From Clostridium caldaquaticum (GTDB lineage: Bacteria > Bacillota > Clostridia > Clostridiales > Clostridiaceae), in contig NZ_JAMSKT010000002.1 of assembly GCF_023806125.1 (NCBI RefSeq), forward strand, positions 166,311 to 230,310: a stretch of 64,000 nucleotides of DNA, given 5' to 3'. Under the pieces are notes generated by a model. It made no database searches, was not told the origin of the DNA, and saw only the letters and a program-made list of their open reading frames with translations. Below, one piece after another: positions 37,021 to 46,302 of the stretch; positions within the stretch are counted from its first letter, which is position 1; each line of letters starts with the position of its first letter. The position numbers were made by a program, and so were the translations under genes.

Positions 37021-39685
37021 TTTCACTTAGAAAAAAGTTCATCATATAACAAATTTCACTGTCAGTTATGTCTACACAATATTTGCTGCACAATAAATCA
37101 CAGGTTTCCTTAATCTTATTATAAATATTAGTGTATTTCATAATAAATTCAGACTTTTTAGGATAATCAACAGAATTATCTCCGTTTTTAAGTTTACTAA
37201 CCAATAATGCAATATGCATAACCAGTCCAATTAGTTTTTCATCTTTAAGTTTAACTTCAAGTTTGCTTTCAAATCTTTTTATAGTATTCATGACATCAAT
37301 ACAAAGCTCTTCTCCATCTAGGTTCATTATGTTTTCTTTTAATATCTGGGGCATTTTTATTAAAGTTGTTTTTAAATCCACAGTTTCCTGTAATTCATCT
37401 ATTATTTTTAAATTTATTACATCATACATATTATACTGGGGTATGTCTATGTCAACAAAGAAGGAAGTAACTATGAATAAAATTTCTTTTTTCTCTTGTA
37501 TGTTCATAAGCCTCTGCTTAAAGTAATTTTTATCAAGGCAGTTAAGTGTAATTATCTCAAACAAGTCCTTATCATACTTAAGGTTATTATTTAAGAAACT
37601 TTTAAGAGCTACTGATCCGCCTTCACCAGTAAGACAAGCTGTTATTATAGATACCTTTTTACTGTTGTTTTTAGTTTCCATATGTATACGATTCATCTCA
37701 AAATATGAATTTACTTGCAGAACTTCTTTGTAAATGTTATCAAGAGAAAAGCCAAGCAGGGCTTTTCTCGCAGCTTCCAGTACGTGCAGAGTTGATACAA
37801 GAGGAATAACCTTTACTGGTATATTAAATTCCGATTCTATTGTATTTCCAAATGTAGTAAGTGAACCCATATCTACAAGCAGTAAGTAACCTGCTGAATT
37901 AGTATCCTCAGCTACTAACTTTCTAAACTTGTCCAAAATCTCTAAAGGGCTGACATCAATTGGTGCATTAATTCCAATTACATAGTTTTCTCCAAGAAGT
38001 TTGTTCGCTACATCTGCCATTGATGTTGCAGTAGCTTCTCCATGTGCTATCAGTACAACCTTTACTTTTTCTTTATTTTTATTATTAATTTCCTCTTCAG
38101 GAAGCAGAAAAATAGTTAAAAATCCTGCTTCATCATCAGCAATAGAATGTCTTATATGTTTTTCTATAATTTCTTTAGCACCAAAAGCTGCAGCAAATTC
38201 TTTAGGATATAGTTCCATAATTTTAGTTAACTTAGGGTTAGTAATAGGTTTATTGCAAAGAACTCTTTTTATAAGAGTATTAATATGAAGAGCTAAAGCA
38301 GTATACATATTGTTATTAAAGTTTCTTTTTAAAGTTGAAGAAAGGTAGTAAATAACCTTGTCAATACAATCAAGAATATCTTTGTCTATAATGCTCATAA
38401 GGCTTTTCTTATTTAAGTCTTCAGAAATTCCACTTATATTATTATCAAAATACCTGAAGATGTCATTTTCAAGTATATTTTCTATAGCAATGTCTGCTAT
38501 TCCCTGGGATCTTAAACTTTTAAGCTTTTGATCTATAATTGTATAAATACTGTTACCATTGTTATTTATAATATCTTCTGAGGATTCAGGGGAACTAGTG
38601 AACTTAAAATATTCTATTTCTTCACCAACAAGTTTATTCCAAAGCACCCTGTGTTCTTTTTCTTTATAAAGCCCTTCTTTAATATAATGAGGAAGACCAG
38701 CACTATTTATTCTAACATCAGATTTCATATTAGTAAGAAATTCTGAGTAGGCTTTGGCACATATAAGCTGAACATCGCTTTTTAATTGACCGACGTTATT
38801 TGGGCAGTCATAAGAAAGAAATGCTCTCATAGTGTTTAAAGATACATATATTTCTCTATTTAATTTTACACTTTCCTGCTTGAAAAAGTTCTTTATAAGA
38901 TAAAGCCTTTCTTCCAAAGATCTTTCTTTCAAGGATGGTATTTTAATAATCATAGGAATTCTTCTTGTAAATGTTTTCAGTAATGAGGAACCAGGATCTT
39001 CAGTAGTAGCACAGATTATTAGAACATCAGATTTTCTGACTTCATAATCTCCAATTCTTCTGAAAGTACCAGTATCCAGAAAAGTAAAAAGTATCTCCTG
39101 ACCTTCAGGAGGGAGTCTATGGATTTCATCAAGGAAAAGTATGCCGCCATTTGCTTTTTCAATTAATCCAATTCTATCTGATTCGGCTCCGGTGTATGCA
39201 CCTTTTTTAACTCCGAAAAGCTGAGAAGTAAGCAGTTGAGGATTATTGCTGTAATCTGCACAGTTAAAGACTATATAAGGTGAATTTTCTGCCCTTACTC
39301 CCATATCTACTGAATATTCATACATTAATGAAGCAAACATTGATTTTCCTACTCCAGTATCCCCAAGAAGCAGTGATGGGATTCCTTTTGGAGGATATAA
39401 AATAGCAGCTTTCATCTGTTCAATAGCTTTGGTTAAGCAAATATTTTTTTTCTTTAACTGATCAAGTTTACTTTCTTTATATGAATTATTTTTTCTCTTA
39501 GGGATAAAAAACAGTACAGGACGGCCAGATGATTTGCAAACTTTTCCTTCTTTATAAAGAGCATTTAACTCATAACTCACATTAGATCTTGTCATTCCAA
39601 TCATAGAAGCTAGAGTTTGAGCATCGATACCATTACTATCGTTAAGTTCTATAAGTTTTTTGTATATTAAATCCTTGTTAGTCAT
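37016..39685 (-). CDS. LevR/CelR-type sigma-54 activator with PTS regulation domains
   Basis: 889 residues from the ATG at 39685 after TTGGAGGTCATT; the TTG in that site also opens the frame but is not the start. Order: helix-turn-helix (TLASMIGMTRSNVSYEL), AAA+ domain (Walker A GDTGVGKS, sigma-54 contact loop GAYTGA, Walker B GGILFLDE), first PRD (about 435-530, ALALHINTLIK), a mannose-type EIIA-like domain with its phospho-His in VLIAHGEATA, an EIIB-like segment (ITACLTGEGGS) and a second PRD (about 785-889, MHIALLVSKL). Phosphorylation by HPr and by the PTS sets its activity. Divergent from the PTS genes whose sigma-54 promoter it must activate. Confidence 0.93.
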   Translation of the reverse strand: MTNKDLIYKKLIELNDSNGIDAQTLASMIGMTRSNVSYELNALYKEGKVCKSSGRPVLFFIPKRKNNSYKESKLDQLKKKNICLTKAIEQMKAAILYPPKGIPSLLLGDTGVGKSMFASLMYEYSVDMGVRAENSPYIVFNCADYSNNPQLLTSQLFGVKKGAYTGAESDRIGLIEKANGGILFLDEIHRLPPEGQEILFTFLDTGTFRRIGDYEVRKSDVLIICATTEDPGSSLLKTFTRRIPMIIKIPSLKERSLEERLYLIKNFFKQESVKLNREIYVSLNTMRAFLSYDCPNNVGQLKSDVQLICAKAYSEFLTNMKSDVRINSAGLPHYIKEGLYKEKEHRVLWNKLVGEEIEYFKFTSSPESSEDIINNNGNSIYTIIDQKLKSLRSQGIADIAIENILENDIFRYFDNNISGISEDLNKKSLMSIIDKDILDCIDKVIYYLSSTLKRNFNNNMYTALALHINTLIKRVLCNKPITNPKLTKIMELYPKEFAAAFGAKEIIEKHIRHSIADDEAGFLTIFLLPEEEINNKNKEKVKVVLIAHGEATATSMADVANKLLGENYVIGINAPIDVSPLEILDKFRKLVAEDTNSAGYLLLVDMGSLTTFGNTIESEFNIPVKVIPLVSTLHVLEAARKALLGFSLDNIYKEVLQVNSYFEMNRIHMETKNNSKKVSIITACLTGEGGSVALKSFLNNNLKYDKDLFEIITLNCLDKNYFKQRLMNIQEKKEILFIVTSFFVDIDIPQYNMYDVINLKIIDELQETVDLKTTLIKMPQILKENIMNLDGEELCIDVMNTIKRFESKLEVKLKDEKLIGLVMHIALLVSKLKNGDNSVDYPKKSEFIMKYTNIYNKIKETCDLLCSKYCVDITDSEICYMMNFFLSEK

Positions 39686-39756
39686 AATGACCTCCAATTA
39701 AAACGTTTAATATATCTGTAGATATTATAACTTATAAAATATGGAATTTCAATATA

Positions 39757-39861
39757 GTGTCTAAATCTGTTAGACACAAAAGTGTAATAATAAGTTTTTA
39801 TACTGAAATTTCAGACACTAGGATAGGAATGGTCAGACACTAGATAAAAATCCAGACACTA
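39757..39861 (+). promoter_or_regulatory. Upstream activator sites for the sigma-54 activator
   Basis: A 21-bp palindrome GTGTCTAA-ATCTG-TTAGACAC (39757-39777) is followed by three direct copies of CAGACACTA starting at 39812, 39834 and 39853. All contain AGACAC. Spacings of about 19-22 bases put the copies on one DNA face. They lie 120-220 bases upstream of the sigma-54 promoter, the usual place for enhancer-like sites. Confidence 0.7.
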
Positions 39862-39978
39862 AATATTCAATAAATTTATTATAATTTAGGAATTAATTAT
39901 GTTTGTAGCGGCAGGACTCTTAATAATACAAGCAATATTACAGAAAGATAATTAAAAATTGGGAGTATATGTTAGAGT

Positions 39979-39996
39979 TTGGCATTATATTTGCTA
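39979..39996 (+). promoter_or_regulatory. Sigma-54 (-24/-12) promoter of the cellobiose-type PTS operon
   Basis: TTGGCA-TTATAT-TTGCTA: GG at 39981-39982 and GC at 39993-39994 with the required 10 bases between, matching TGGCAC-N5-TTGCW closely. Confidence 0.88.
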
Positions 39997-40042
39997 TATA
40001 TAAAAGTGACTTGCAGTAAAAAATATTTAAGGAGGGAAAAGC

Positions 40043-40348
40043 ATGAAAATATTGTTAGTGTGTGCTGCTGGTATGAGCACAAGTCTTCTAGTTCAAAAAA
40101 TGGAAAAGGAGGTTAAGCCTGAAGATGGTGAGGTTATCATCAAAGCAGTTCCAATGGAGGAATTTGAAGAAAATATTGGGAAATTTGATGTAGTTCTTTT
40201 AGCGCCACAAATCAGCTTTAAAAAGAAACCGTTTACCAAAATAGCAGAAGAGCACAATGTTCCTATTGGGTGTATATCCTCTATTCAATATGGGAGGCTG
40301 ATGGCTAAAGAGATATTAAAAAGTGCTTATGATTTAGTAAAAAAATAG
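40043..40348 (+). CDS. PTS IIB component, lactose/cellobiose family
   Basis: 101 residues; the phosphocysteine site is ILLVCAAGMSTSLLV (Cys8). It receives phosphate from IIA and phosphorylates the incoming sugar bound by IIC. First gene after the sigma-54 promoter, ribosome site AAGGAGGGA. Separated from the IIC gene by a 157-base gap containing a strong stem-loop. Confidence 0.94.
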   Translation: MKILLVCAAGMSTSLLVQKMEKEVKPEDGEVIIKAVPMEEFEENIGKFDVVLLAPQISFKKKPFTKIAEEHNVPIGCISSIQYGRLMAKEILKSAYDLVKK

Positions 40349-40403
40349 TTTCAATAAAAACAATACCTGCTTGGAACAGATATTGATAATTTTATTGAAA
40401 CTA
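40346..40403 (+). repeat. Intercistronic stem-loop between IIB and IIC genes
   Basis: TAGTTTCAATAAAA (40346-40359) pairs perfectly with 40390-40403; inside, CAATA-c-CTG (40361-40369) pairs with CAG-a-TATTG (40377-40385). The outer stem starts at the IIB stop codon. No T-tract follows. Confidence 0.7.
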
Positions 40404-40505
40404 AGAACTGGTTCAATTAGTAATTTTATCAAAAAGTATACTCAGTTACAAGATTAGAATTTATATATTTTTATCATGAAATAGTATATAATAGGGGGAA
40501 GGAAA

Positions 40506-41852
40506 ATGAGTATTACTCAAAAATTTATGGATTTTATTGAAGAGAAGATGGTGCCTGTTGCTGCTGCATTTGCAAATCAAAGGCATCTTAAAGCAATGCG
40601 TGACGGTCTCATTCAAACTATTCCAATTACAATACTTGGTGGTATAATATTAATGATTGCAAATCCGCCAATAGCAGCAAATGTTAAAGCTACAAACTGG
40701 TTTTTATCTATTATGGTAGCCTGGAGAGATTGGGCTGCTCATTGGAAACCGCTTTTACTTGTACCATATCAGATGTCTTTTGCATTATTAGGTTTATTTG
40801 CTTGTATTAATATAGCTTATTCTTTAGCAGCTTCATATAAAATGAATACATTGTCGGCGGTTATGACAGCAATTATATCTTTTCTTGTAACTTGTGTTAC
40901 TGTAAATAAGGATGGTTCTTTTGTTGTAACATATTTAGATGCTAAAGGAATGTTTACAGGTATATTAATTGCAATGCTTACTGTAGAAGTTACTAGATTT
41001 TTAATTAAAAAGAATATTACTATAAAAATGCCTGATGGGGTTCCGCCTTCAGTTACAAAATCCTTTGAAGCTCTTATACCAGTTGCGGTCAATGTACTTT
41101 TAATATATGAAATAAGTTTAACAGTTAAGAATTTATCTGGTCTTAATGTACCTGCAGCAATAATGAAACTTCTTGCACCAGCTTTTACAGCTGTTGACAG
41201 TGCAGGCGGAGTTTTCTTTAGCGGACTTTTAGCACAGATTTTATGGTTTGCGGGAATACATGGTGCTTCAACAGTAAAAACTGGAGTTCTTCAGCCGTTT
41301 TTAAATCAATACATTACTGCAAATGCTGATGCAGCATTGAATGGACAGGCATTACCTCATGTATTTACAGATCCATTCTGGAGTGCTTTTATGACAGTAG
41401 GAGGCTCAGGAGCAACTTTAGCTTTAGTTATTCTAATGCTCATAAGATCAAGATCGGTTCAGATGAAATCTATAGGTAAGATAGCAATATTACCAGGATT
41501 ATTTAATATTAATGAACCAGTTATATTTGGTACACCTATGGTGTTAAATCCCTTATTTATAGTACCATTTTTATTAATTGAACCAATAAACGGAATAATT
41601 GCATTTTTTGCAACAAAAGCAGGATTAATATCACCAGCTTATATAGTTGTACCATGGACAACACCGGGATTTATATCAGCTTTTCTTGCAAGCTTTGACT
41701 GGAGAAATACAATAATGGTATTATTTTTAATAGTATTAGACATGGCATTATATTATCCTTTCTTTGCTATTTATGATAAGAGGCTTGCAAAGGAAGAAAA
41801 AGATGCACAAGCTGAGGTGGATGCTGGGACACAAACAGTTGGAGCTAAATAA
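40506..41852 (+). CDS. PTS IIC component, lactose/cellobiose family
   Basis: 448 residues, about ten membrane segments. Family signs: the QRHLKAMRDGLIQTIPITILGG start and the sugar-site region GLFNINEPVIFGTPMVLNP. It carries beta-diglycosides such as cellobiose or chitobiose through the membrane. TAGGGGGAAGGAAA precedes the ATG. The C-terminal 20 residues are charged and extend beyond the last helix. Confidence 0.94.
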   Translation: MSITQKFMDFIEEKMVPVAAAFANQRHLKAMRDGLIQTIPITILGGIILMIANPPIAANVKATNWFLSIMVAWRDWAAHWKPLLLVPYQMSFALLGLFACINIAYSLAASYKMNTLSAVMTAIISFLVTCVTVNKDGSFVVTYLDAKGMFTGILIAMLTVEVTRFLIKKNITIKMPDGVPPSVTKSFEALIPVAVNVLLIYEISLTVKNLSGLNVPAAIMKLLAPAFTAVDSAGGVFFSGLLAQILWFAGIHGASTVKTGVLQPFLNQYITANADAALNGQALPHVFTDPFWSAFMTVGGSGATLALVILMLIRSRSVQMKSIGKIAILPGLFNINEPVIFGTPMVLNPLFIVPFLLIEPINGIIAFFATKAGLISPAYIVVPWTTPGFISAFLASFDWRNTIMVLFLIVLDMALYYPFFAIYDKRLAKEEKDAQAEVDAGTQTVGAK

Positions 41853-41893
41853 AATATTTTACTTATAATTAAAATAAATTTTAAAGGAGCATC

Positions 41894-42211
41894 ATGAGTA
41901 TGGACATGGAAGCAATTGTATTTGAAATAATAGGATGTGCCGGTACTGCCAAAAGTCTAGTGTTTGAAGCTATCGGCGAAGCTAAAGAGGGGAACTTTGA
42001 TGAAGCAGAAAAACTTTTGGGGGATGCAAAAGCAGAGCTTCTCAAAGCACATGATGTACAAAATGATCTAATATTTCAGGAATCAAGCGGAAATGATATT
42101 CCTATGAAGCTTTTGCTTGTACATGCAGAAGATCACCTTATGGCTGCAATATTAGCCAAGGATTTAGGTGAAGAAATGATAAATCTATATAAACTAAACA
42201 GAGTTAAGTAA
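41894..42211 (+). CDS. PTS IIA component, lactose/cellobiose family
   Basis: 105 residues, three-helix bundle. Phosphorylated His lies in LLLVHAEDHLM. Start MSMDMEAIVFEIIGCAGTAKSLVFEA is typical. AAGGAGC precedes the ATG, 41 bases after the IIC stop. Completes a full cellobiose-type enzyme II with IIB and IIC as separate proteins. Confidence 0.94.
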   Translation: MSMDMEAIVFEIIGCAGTAKSLVFEAIGEAKEGNFDEAEKLLGDAKAELLKAHDVQNDLIFQESSGNDIPMKLLLVHAEDHLMAAILAKDLGEEMINLYKLNRVK

Positions 42212-42275
42212 GTTTTAGGAAAACTTACCCAAAAGCAAAGCTTTTTAAAACCTATAATTAAATTAATATTATAAC

Positions 42276-42304
42276 TTAGCGGCTTAGGATATCTAAGCCG
42301 CTAA
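42276..42304. repeat. 12-bp perfect inverted repeat before the MocR gene
   Basis: TTAGCGGCTTAG - GATAT - CTAAGCCGCTAA. It is followed by A-rich, not T-rich, sequence on the plus strand, so it is a weak terminator at best; it could be an operator. TATACT at 42331 is a possible -10 for the next gene. Confidence 0.55.
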
Positions 42305-42350
42305 AAAGCAGGTCTAAACTTAAAAATAGTATACTGAATGGGAGGTTATA

Positions 42351-43697
42351 ATGAGCAATATTTATGAAGTTATAATTAAAGCTATAGAAGAGGATATAAA
42401 CAGAGGATTATACAAGCCAGGCAAAAGGCTGCCTTCCGTTAGGGAATTAAGTATAAAATATAATTGTTCAAAAAATACTGTTGTTAAAGCTTATGAGACT
42501 TTGAGAAGCAATCATATAATTTATTCAATTCCACAGAGTGGTTATTATATTGTTGAAAAGCTGATCAGTAATACTCCAAAGCAATCCGAAGTTATTAATT
42601 TTTATTCTGGAAATCCAATCGTTGGAAATATGAACACTCCAGATCTCAAGCATTGTCTTGATAGAGCTGTTGATATATATAAGGATAATTCATTAAGCAG
42701 TAGTGCTTATGGTGTTGAGTCTTTAAGGGAGATATTACCTAAATATCTTTCTGATTTTCAAATTTTTACCTCTGCAAACAATATATTTGTAAATTTAGGA
42801 ATTCAACAAGCATTAAGTATATTAACACAGATACCTTTTCCTAATGGTAAAGATGTAATACTAATAGAACAGCCTACTTACAGTTATTTTATAAATTTTT
42901 TGAAATACTGCGGGACGAAAGTAATAGGAATTGAAAGAGATGAACAGGGGATAGATTTAAATAAATTGGAGCATATATTTAAAAACGAAAAAATTAAGTT
43001 TTTTTATACTGTTCCACGGAATCACAGTCCTCTTGGGACATCTTACAGTAAAAAACAAAGGCAGGCTATTGCAAGACTTGCAGATAAATATGACGTGTAT
43101 ATCGTTGAAGATGATTACTTTGCAGATATATCCTTTGACAGAAAGTATGATCCGATATATAGCTACTCAGAGCATTCTCGTAACTTTTATTTAAAGAGTT
43201 TTTCAAAAATACTTCCCTGGATGAGAATAGGACTGATTGTAGCACCTACCCATATGATTAATGTTTTGGAGCAATACAGAACAGTATCGTACTATTACTC
43301 TTATTTTTCAGCTTCTTTAATTTCTCAGGCAACTCTGGAGATTTATATAAGAAGCAATATTCTTAAGAAACATGTAGATCATATGGTAAAGGAACTTCAG
43401 GAAAAACAAAAAAAACTTAACAGTAATTTTCAAAGGCTTGAAGAATTAGGAGTAAGGTGTATTGGCGGTAATTCGGGTTTTTATTCATATTTGCTGCTGC
43501 AAGACTATATTGATGAGAATAAATTTGCAGAAGATTTAAAAAATGATGGCGTGCTTGTATCTAAAGGAAAAAGGTTTTTTTTAGATAAATCCTTTTATAA
43601 AAAAGGAATAAGGCTTAGTATAGCAAGTGTAAGCTGTGAAGACATTGATAAAGGCTTAAATATAATAACTAATAAACTTGAAAAATATTTAAAATAA
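42351..43697 (+). CDS. MocR/GntR-type regulator with aminotransferase-like domain
   Basis: 448 residues. N-terminal GntR winged helix (GLYKPGKRLPSVRELSIKY, NTVVKAYETL) is joined to a fold-type I aminotransferase domain. The PLP lysine is present in YLKSFSKILPWMRIG, and the substrate/PLP region IVEDDYFADISF and NHSPLGTSYS are intact. MocR proteins bind PLP and act as regulators, for instance of PLP synthesis, GABA or transporter genes. The AEC transporter gene begins 23 bases later and is the likely target and partner. TGGGAGG precedes the ATG. Confidence 0.92.
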   Translation: MSNIYEVIIKAIEEDINRGLYKPGKRLPSVRELSIKYNCSKNTVVKAYETLRSNHIIYSIPQSGYYIVEKLISNTPKQSEVINFYSGNPIVGNMNTPDLKHCLDRAVDIYKDNSLSSSAYGVESLREILPKYLSDFQIFTSANNIFVNLGIQQALSILTQIPFPNGKDVILIEQPTYSYFINFLKYCGTKVIGIERDEQGIDLNKLEHIFKNEKIKFFYTVPRNHSPLGTSYSKKQRQAIARLADKYDVYIVEDDYFADISFDRKYDPIYSYSEHSRNFYLKSFSKILPWMRIGLIVAPTHMINVLEQYRTVSYYYSYFSASLISQATLEIYIRSNILKKHVDHMVKELQEKQKKLNSNFQRLEELGVRCIGGNSGFYSYLLLQDYIDENKFAEDLKNDGVLVSKGKRFFLDKSFYKKGIRLSIASVSCEDIDKGLNIITNKLEKYLK

Positions 43698-43720
43698 TAT
43701 AATGGTTTGGAGAAGGATAT

Positions 43721-44635
43721 ATGATAATAGTACTAACAAAAGCATTAGCTTTTATTCTTATAATTATTTTAGGTTATTTGTTGAAAAAAATAGGATTTTT
43801 CGAGAAAAAAGACTATAAAATTATTTCAAAGATAATGATTAATATTACTTTGCCTGCAGCTATAATTACTGCATATGATAACTTCAAAATAAATAATTCC
43901 CTTTTATTTGTAGTGCTTCTAGGTTTTTTATTTAATGTAATTATGCTATCACTAGGGTATTTCGTAAGCAAAAATAAGGAGAAAAGTACTAGGGCTTATT
44001 ACATGCTTAATTTTCCAGGTTATAACATAGGTTCTTTTACATTGCCTTATGTACAAAGTTTTCTTGGATCATTTGGTGTTATAATAACATGTATGTTTGA
44101 TACAGGAAATGCTATAATGTGTACAGGTGGTTCTTATGCAATTACTTCAAGTGTTACAGGTACTGAAAAAGGCGGGGGTATTAAGGAAATAGCAAAAAAG
44201 CTATTATCTTCAACGCCTTTTGTTGTTTATATGTCCTTGCTATTAACAACTATGCTTGGAATTCGTATTCCTAAAGTAATTATTAGTATTACTTCAGTTG
44301 TAGGTGCTGCCAATGCATTTCTTGCAATGCTGGCTATTGGTATGATGTTTGAGTTGAATTTTGAGATGAAATATTTTAAACATATTGCTGTAACACTGCT
44401 TGTTAGATACATAATGGCAGCGGTTTTTTCTGCATTAATTTATTTTTACATGCCATTTTCCAAGGAAATCAGGCAGGTATTAGCTATTGTTTTGTTTGCT
44501 CCAATACCTTCTTTATCTCCAGTATTTACAGAGAGGTGCTGTGGTGATGGTTCTGTAGCAAGTGTTACAAATTCTATATCAATTGTTTTAAGTATAGCTA
44601 TTATAACAACTGTATTAATGTTTATGAATATTTAA
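43721..44635 (+). CDS. AEC-family (auxin efflux carrier-like) transporter
   Basis: 304 residues, ten membrane helices in two repeats. Typical GYLLKKIGFFEKKDYKIISK near the start and conserved small-residue crossovers (NFPGYNIGSFTLPYV; SPVFTERC). Bacterial AEC members carry malate, other carboxylates or amino acids. Co-transcribed with the MocR regulator upstream, which suggests an amino-acid-like substrate (inference). Confidence 0.86.
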   Translation: MIIVLTKALAFILIIILGYLLKKIGFFEKKDYKIISKIMINITLPAAIITAYDNFKINNSLLFVVLLGFLFNVIMLSLGYFVSKNKEKSTRAYYMLNFPGYNIGSFTLPYVQSFLGSFGVIITCMFDTGNAIMCTGGSYAITSSVTGTEKGGGIKEIAKKLLSSTPFVVYMSLLLTTMLGIRIPKVIISITSVVGAANAFLAMLAIGMMFELNFEMKYFKHIAVTLLVRYIMAAVFSALIYFYMPFSKEIRQVLAIVLFAPIPSLSPVFTERCCGDGSVASVTNSISIVLSIAIITTVLMFMNI

Positions 44636-44805
44636 AATTTTATATTAAAACTGTATTAATTTTTAAAAGCTGTTTTTAAATAGTGAGACAGCCATCAAGA
44701 TAACTTTTGGCAGTGAGCATAGTGCAGTTTAGGAAAAAGCTTCATTAACCAGCGTATATATTTAGAGAAAGGAGACAAACTAATAATAACACGGAGGTGT
44801 TATTT

Positions 44806-45015
44806 ATGAGCAGAAGAAATCCTTTAGTTCCAGAAGCTAAAAAAGCACTTGATAAAATGAAAACAGAATTTGCGGAAGAAACCGGCTTAAAAACTGATAA
44901 TGCCTACAAAGGAAATGTACCTTCAAAATTAAATGGTTACATAGGCGGTCCAGTTGGTGGGATGATGGTTAAGAAGATGGTGGAGGATTTTGAAAAGAGG
45001 CTGATTGATAAATAG
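44806..45015 (+). CDS. Alpha/beta-type small acid-soluble spore protein
   Basis: 69 residues from the ATG at 44806 after CGGAGGTG; a GTG at 44797 overlaps that site. Conserved block one RRNPLVPEAKKALDKMKTEFAEETG includes the germination-protease cleavage region TEFAEE, and block two is YIGGPVGGMMVKKMVEDFEK. A second SASP distinct from the one at 11763 (longer linker with Lys-Gly-Asn). Single gene followed by a terminator; forespore expression expected. Confidence 0.95.
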   Translation: MSRRNPLVPEAKKALDKMKTEFAEETGLKTDNAYKGNVPSKLNGYIGGPVGGMMVKKMVEDFEKRLIDK

Positions 45016-45033
45016 CTGTTTATAAGTGATATT

Positions 45034-45074
45034 AAAAAGGTGCACTAGTATTAGTTCTAGTACACCTTTTAAGT
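45034..45074 (+). terminator. Terminator of the second SASP gene
   Basis: AAAAGGTGCACTAG / CTAGTACACCTTTT with one mismatch and an 8-base loop. Confidence 0.75.
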
Positions 45075-45203
45075 TTATGTGCTTTATAATAAACTTAAAA
45101 ATGCTGTAAAGCTGGTTTTAATTTAGTTATATTAAATATATATAGAAATATTTAATTATGATAATATATATTTAAATTGGAAATAAAAAAGGTGGTACTA
45201 TAT

Positions 45204-46088
45204 ATGAAAAAGATATTTAAAAAAATAGGTACTCATGATGGAAAATTTCATGCAGATGAGGTAGTAGCAACAGCAATACTTAAAGAACTTTTTAACGTTG
45301 AAATTATAAGAATAAGAGATGAAAAACTGCTTAAAGATTTAGATATAGTTTATGATGTTGGCGGGGGGGAACTAGATCATCATGGTATTAATAAAACCTA
45401 CAGAGAAAGCGGAACTCCCTATGCTGCTTGTGGATTAATATGGAAAAAGTTTGGATTAGAGGTACTTCGTTTTATGAATCCAAGCTTAAACAGTGATGAA
45501 GTGGAAGGTGTATTTAATTACATTGATAAAAACTTTATTGAAGGTATAGATGCCTTGGACAATGGAATATGGATTGATAGAACAGAAATCCCTTTAATGC
45601 ATATAAGTTCAATTATAGAGAATTTTAATCCTGCCTGGAACTCTGATAAAGATGAAAATAAAGCTTTCAATGAGGCAGTAGAAATTGCAGCAATTGTTTT
45701 AAGAAACATGATAGAGAATAGATTTGCTGTATTAGATGCTAAAAGTCATGTAGAAAAAGCATACAAAAATAGAAGTGTGCCAGAAATACTTGTTTTAAAT
45801 ATTCATTGTCCTTATGCAGATACCCTTAGAGAGTTAGATGAAAGGGGGGAAGTTTTATACGTAGTGTACCCAAGAAAAGACAGCTATGCAATGCAGTCTG
45901 TAAGAGATGAAAATGGAGATGATAAAAAAAAGCTTCCTAAAGCTTGGGCGGGACTAAGAGATAAAGAACTTGCAGAAGTAACAGGAGTTTCTGATGCAGT
46001 ATTCTGTCATACAGGAAGGTTTATCGCAGTAGCAGGTTCATATGAAGGAATAATGAAGCTTGCAAGGCTTGCTGTTTTAGAGTCTTAG
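45204..46088 (+). CDS. MYG1 family (UPF0160) putative metal-dependent nuclease
   Basis: 294 residues from the ATG at 45204 after AAAGGTGG; a TTG at 45177 is upstream. DHH-like motifs: GTHDGKFHADEVVATAIL at the N-terminus, DVGGGELDHHG, and near the C-terminus CHTGRFIAVAGS. The eukaryotic relative MYG1 is a 3'-5' RNA exonuclease; bacterial function is uncertain. Single gene. Length equals the bacterial family. Confidence 0.9.
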   Translation: MKKIFKKIGTHDGKFHADEVVATAILKELFNVEIIRIRDEKLLKDLDIVYDVGGGELDHHGINKTYRESGTPYAACGLIWKKFGLEVLRFMNPSLNSDEVEGVFNYIDKNFIEGIDALDNGIWIDRTEIPLMHISSIIENFNPAWNSDKDENKAFNEAVEIAAIVLRNMIENRFAVLDAKSHVEKAYKNRSVPEILVLNIHCPYADTLRELDERGEVLYVVYPRKDSYAMQSVRDENGDDKKKLPKAWAGLRDKELAEVTGVSDAVFCHTGRFIAVAGSYEGIMKLARLAVLES

Positions 46089-46099
46089 AAATTTATAAA

Positions 46100-46121
46100 G
46101 GCGTAGAAAACTTTCTACGCC
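46100..46121. terminator. Hairpin between convergent genes
   Basis: GGCGTAGAAA-AC-TTTCTACGCC, perfect ten-base arms. The T-tract is poor on both strands, slightly better on the minus strand for the small gene at 46171. Confidence 0.55.
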
Positions 46122-46170
46122 ATAGATAAGCTATAATAGTTTCAGCTTTTATTTAAATAATGTCTAGTTA

Positions 46171-46302
46171 TCAGCTTTTAGTGGTTTTTGTGCTGTGTTT
46201 GTTATTTTCAGCTGCTTTTAAAGCATCAAGTGTAGCGCTTTTTTCACTATGTTTAATTGCTTTATTCTGTTTAACTGCATCATGTCTTTTGTTTGTGTTC
46301 AT
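46171..46302 (-). CDS. Small basic hydrophilic protein, 43 residues, unknown
   Basis: ATG at 46302 with AGGAGAATAAAT just upstream gives 43 residues ending at TGA 46171. Begins MNTNKRHDAVKQNKAIKHSE and continues KSATLDALKAAENNKHSTKT; rich in K, N, A and H, no hydrophobic core, no Cys or Trp. The frame is supported by the ribosome site and by the implausible Leu/Phe/Cys-rich reading of the opposite strand. Composition recalls small spore or nucleic-acid-binding proteins, but no family is recognised. Confidence 0.6.
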   Translation of the reverse strand: MNTNKRHDAVKQNKAIKHSEKSATLDALKAAENNKHSTKTTKS

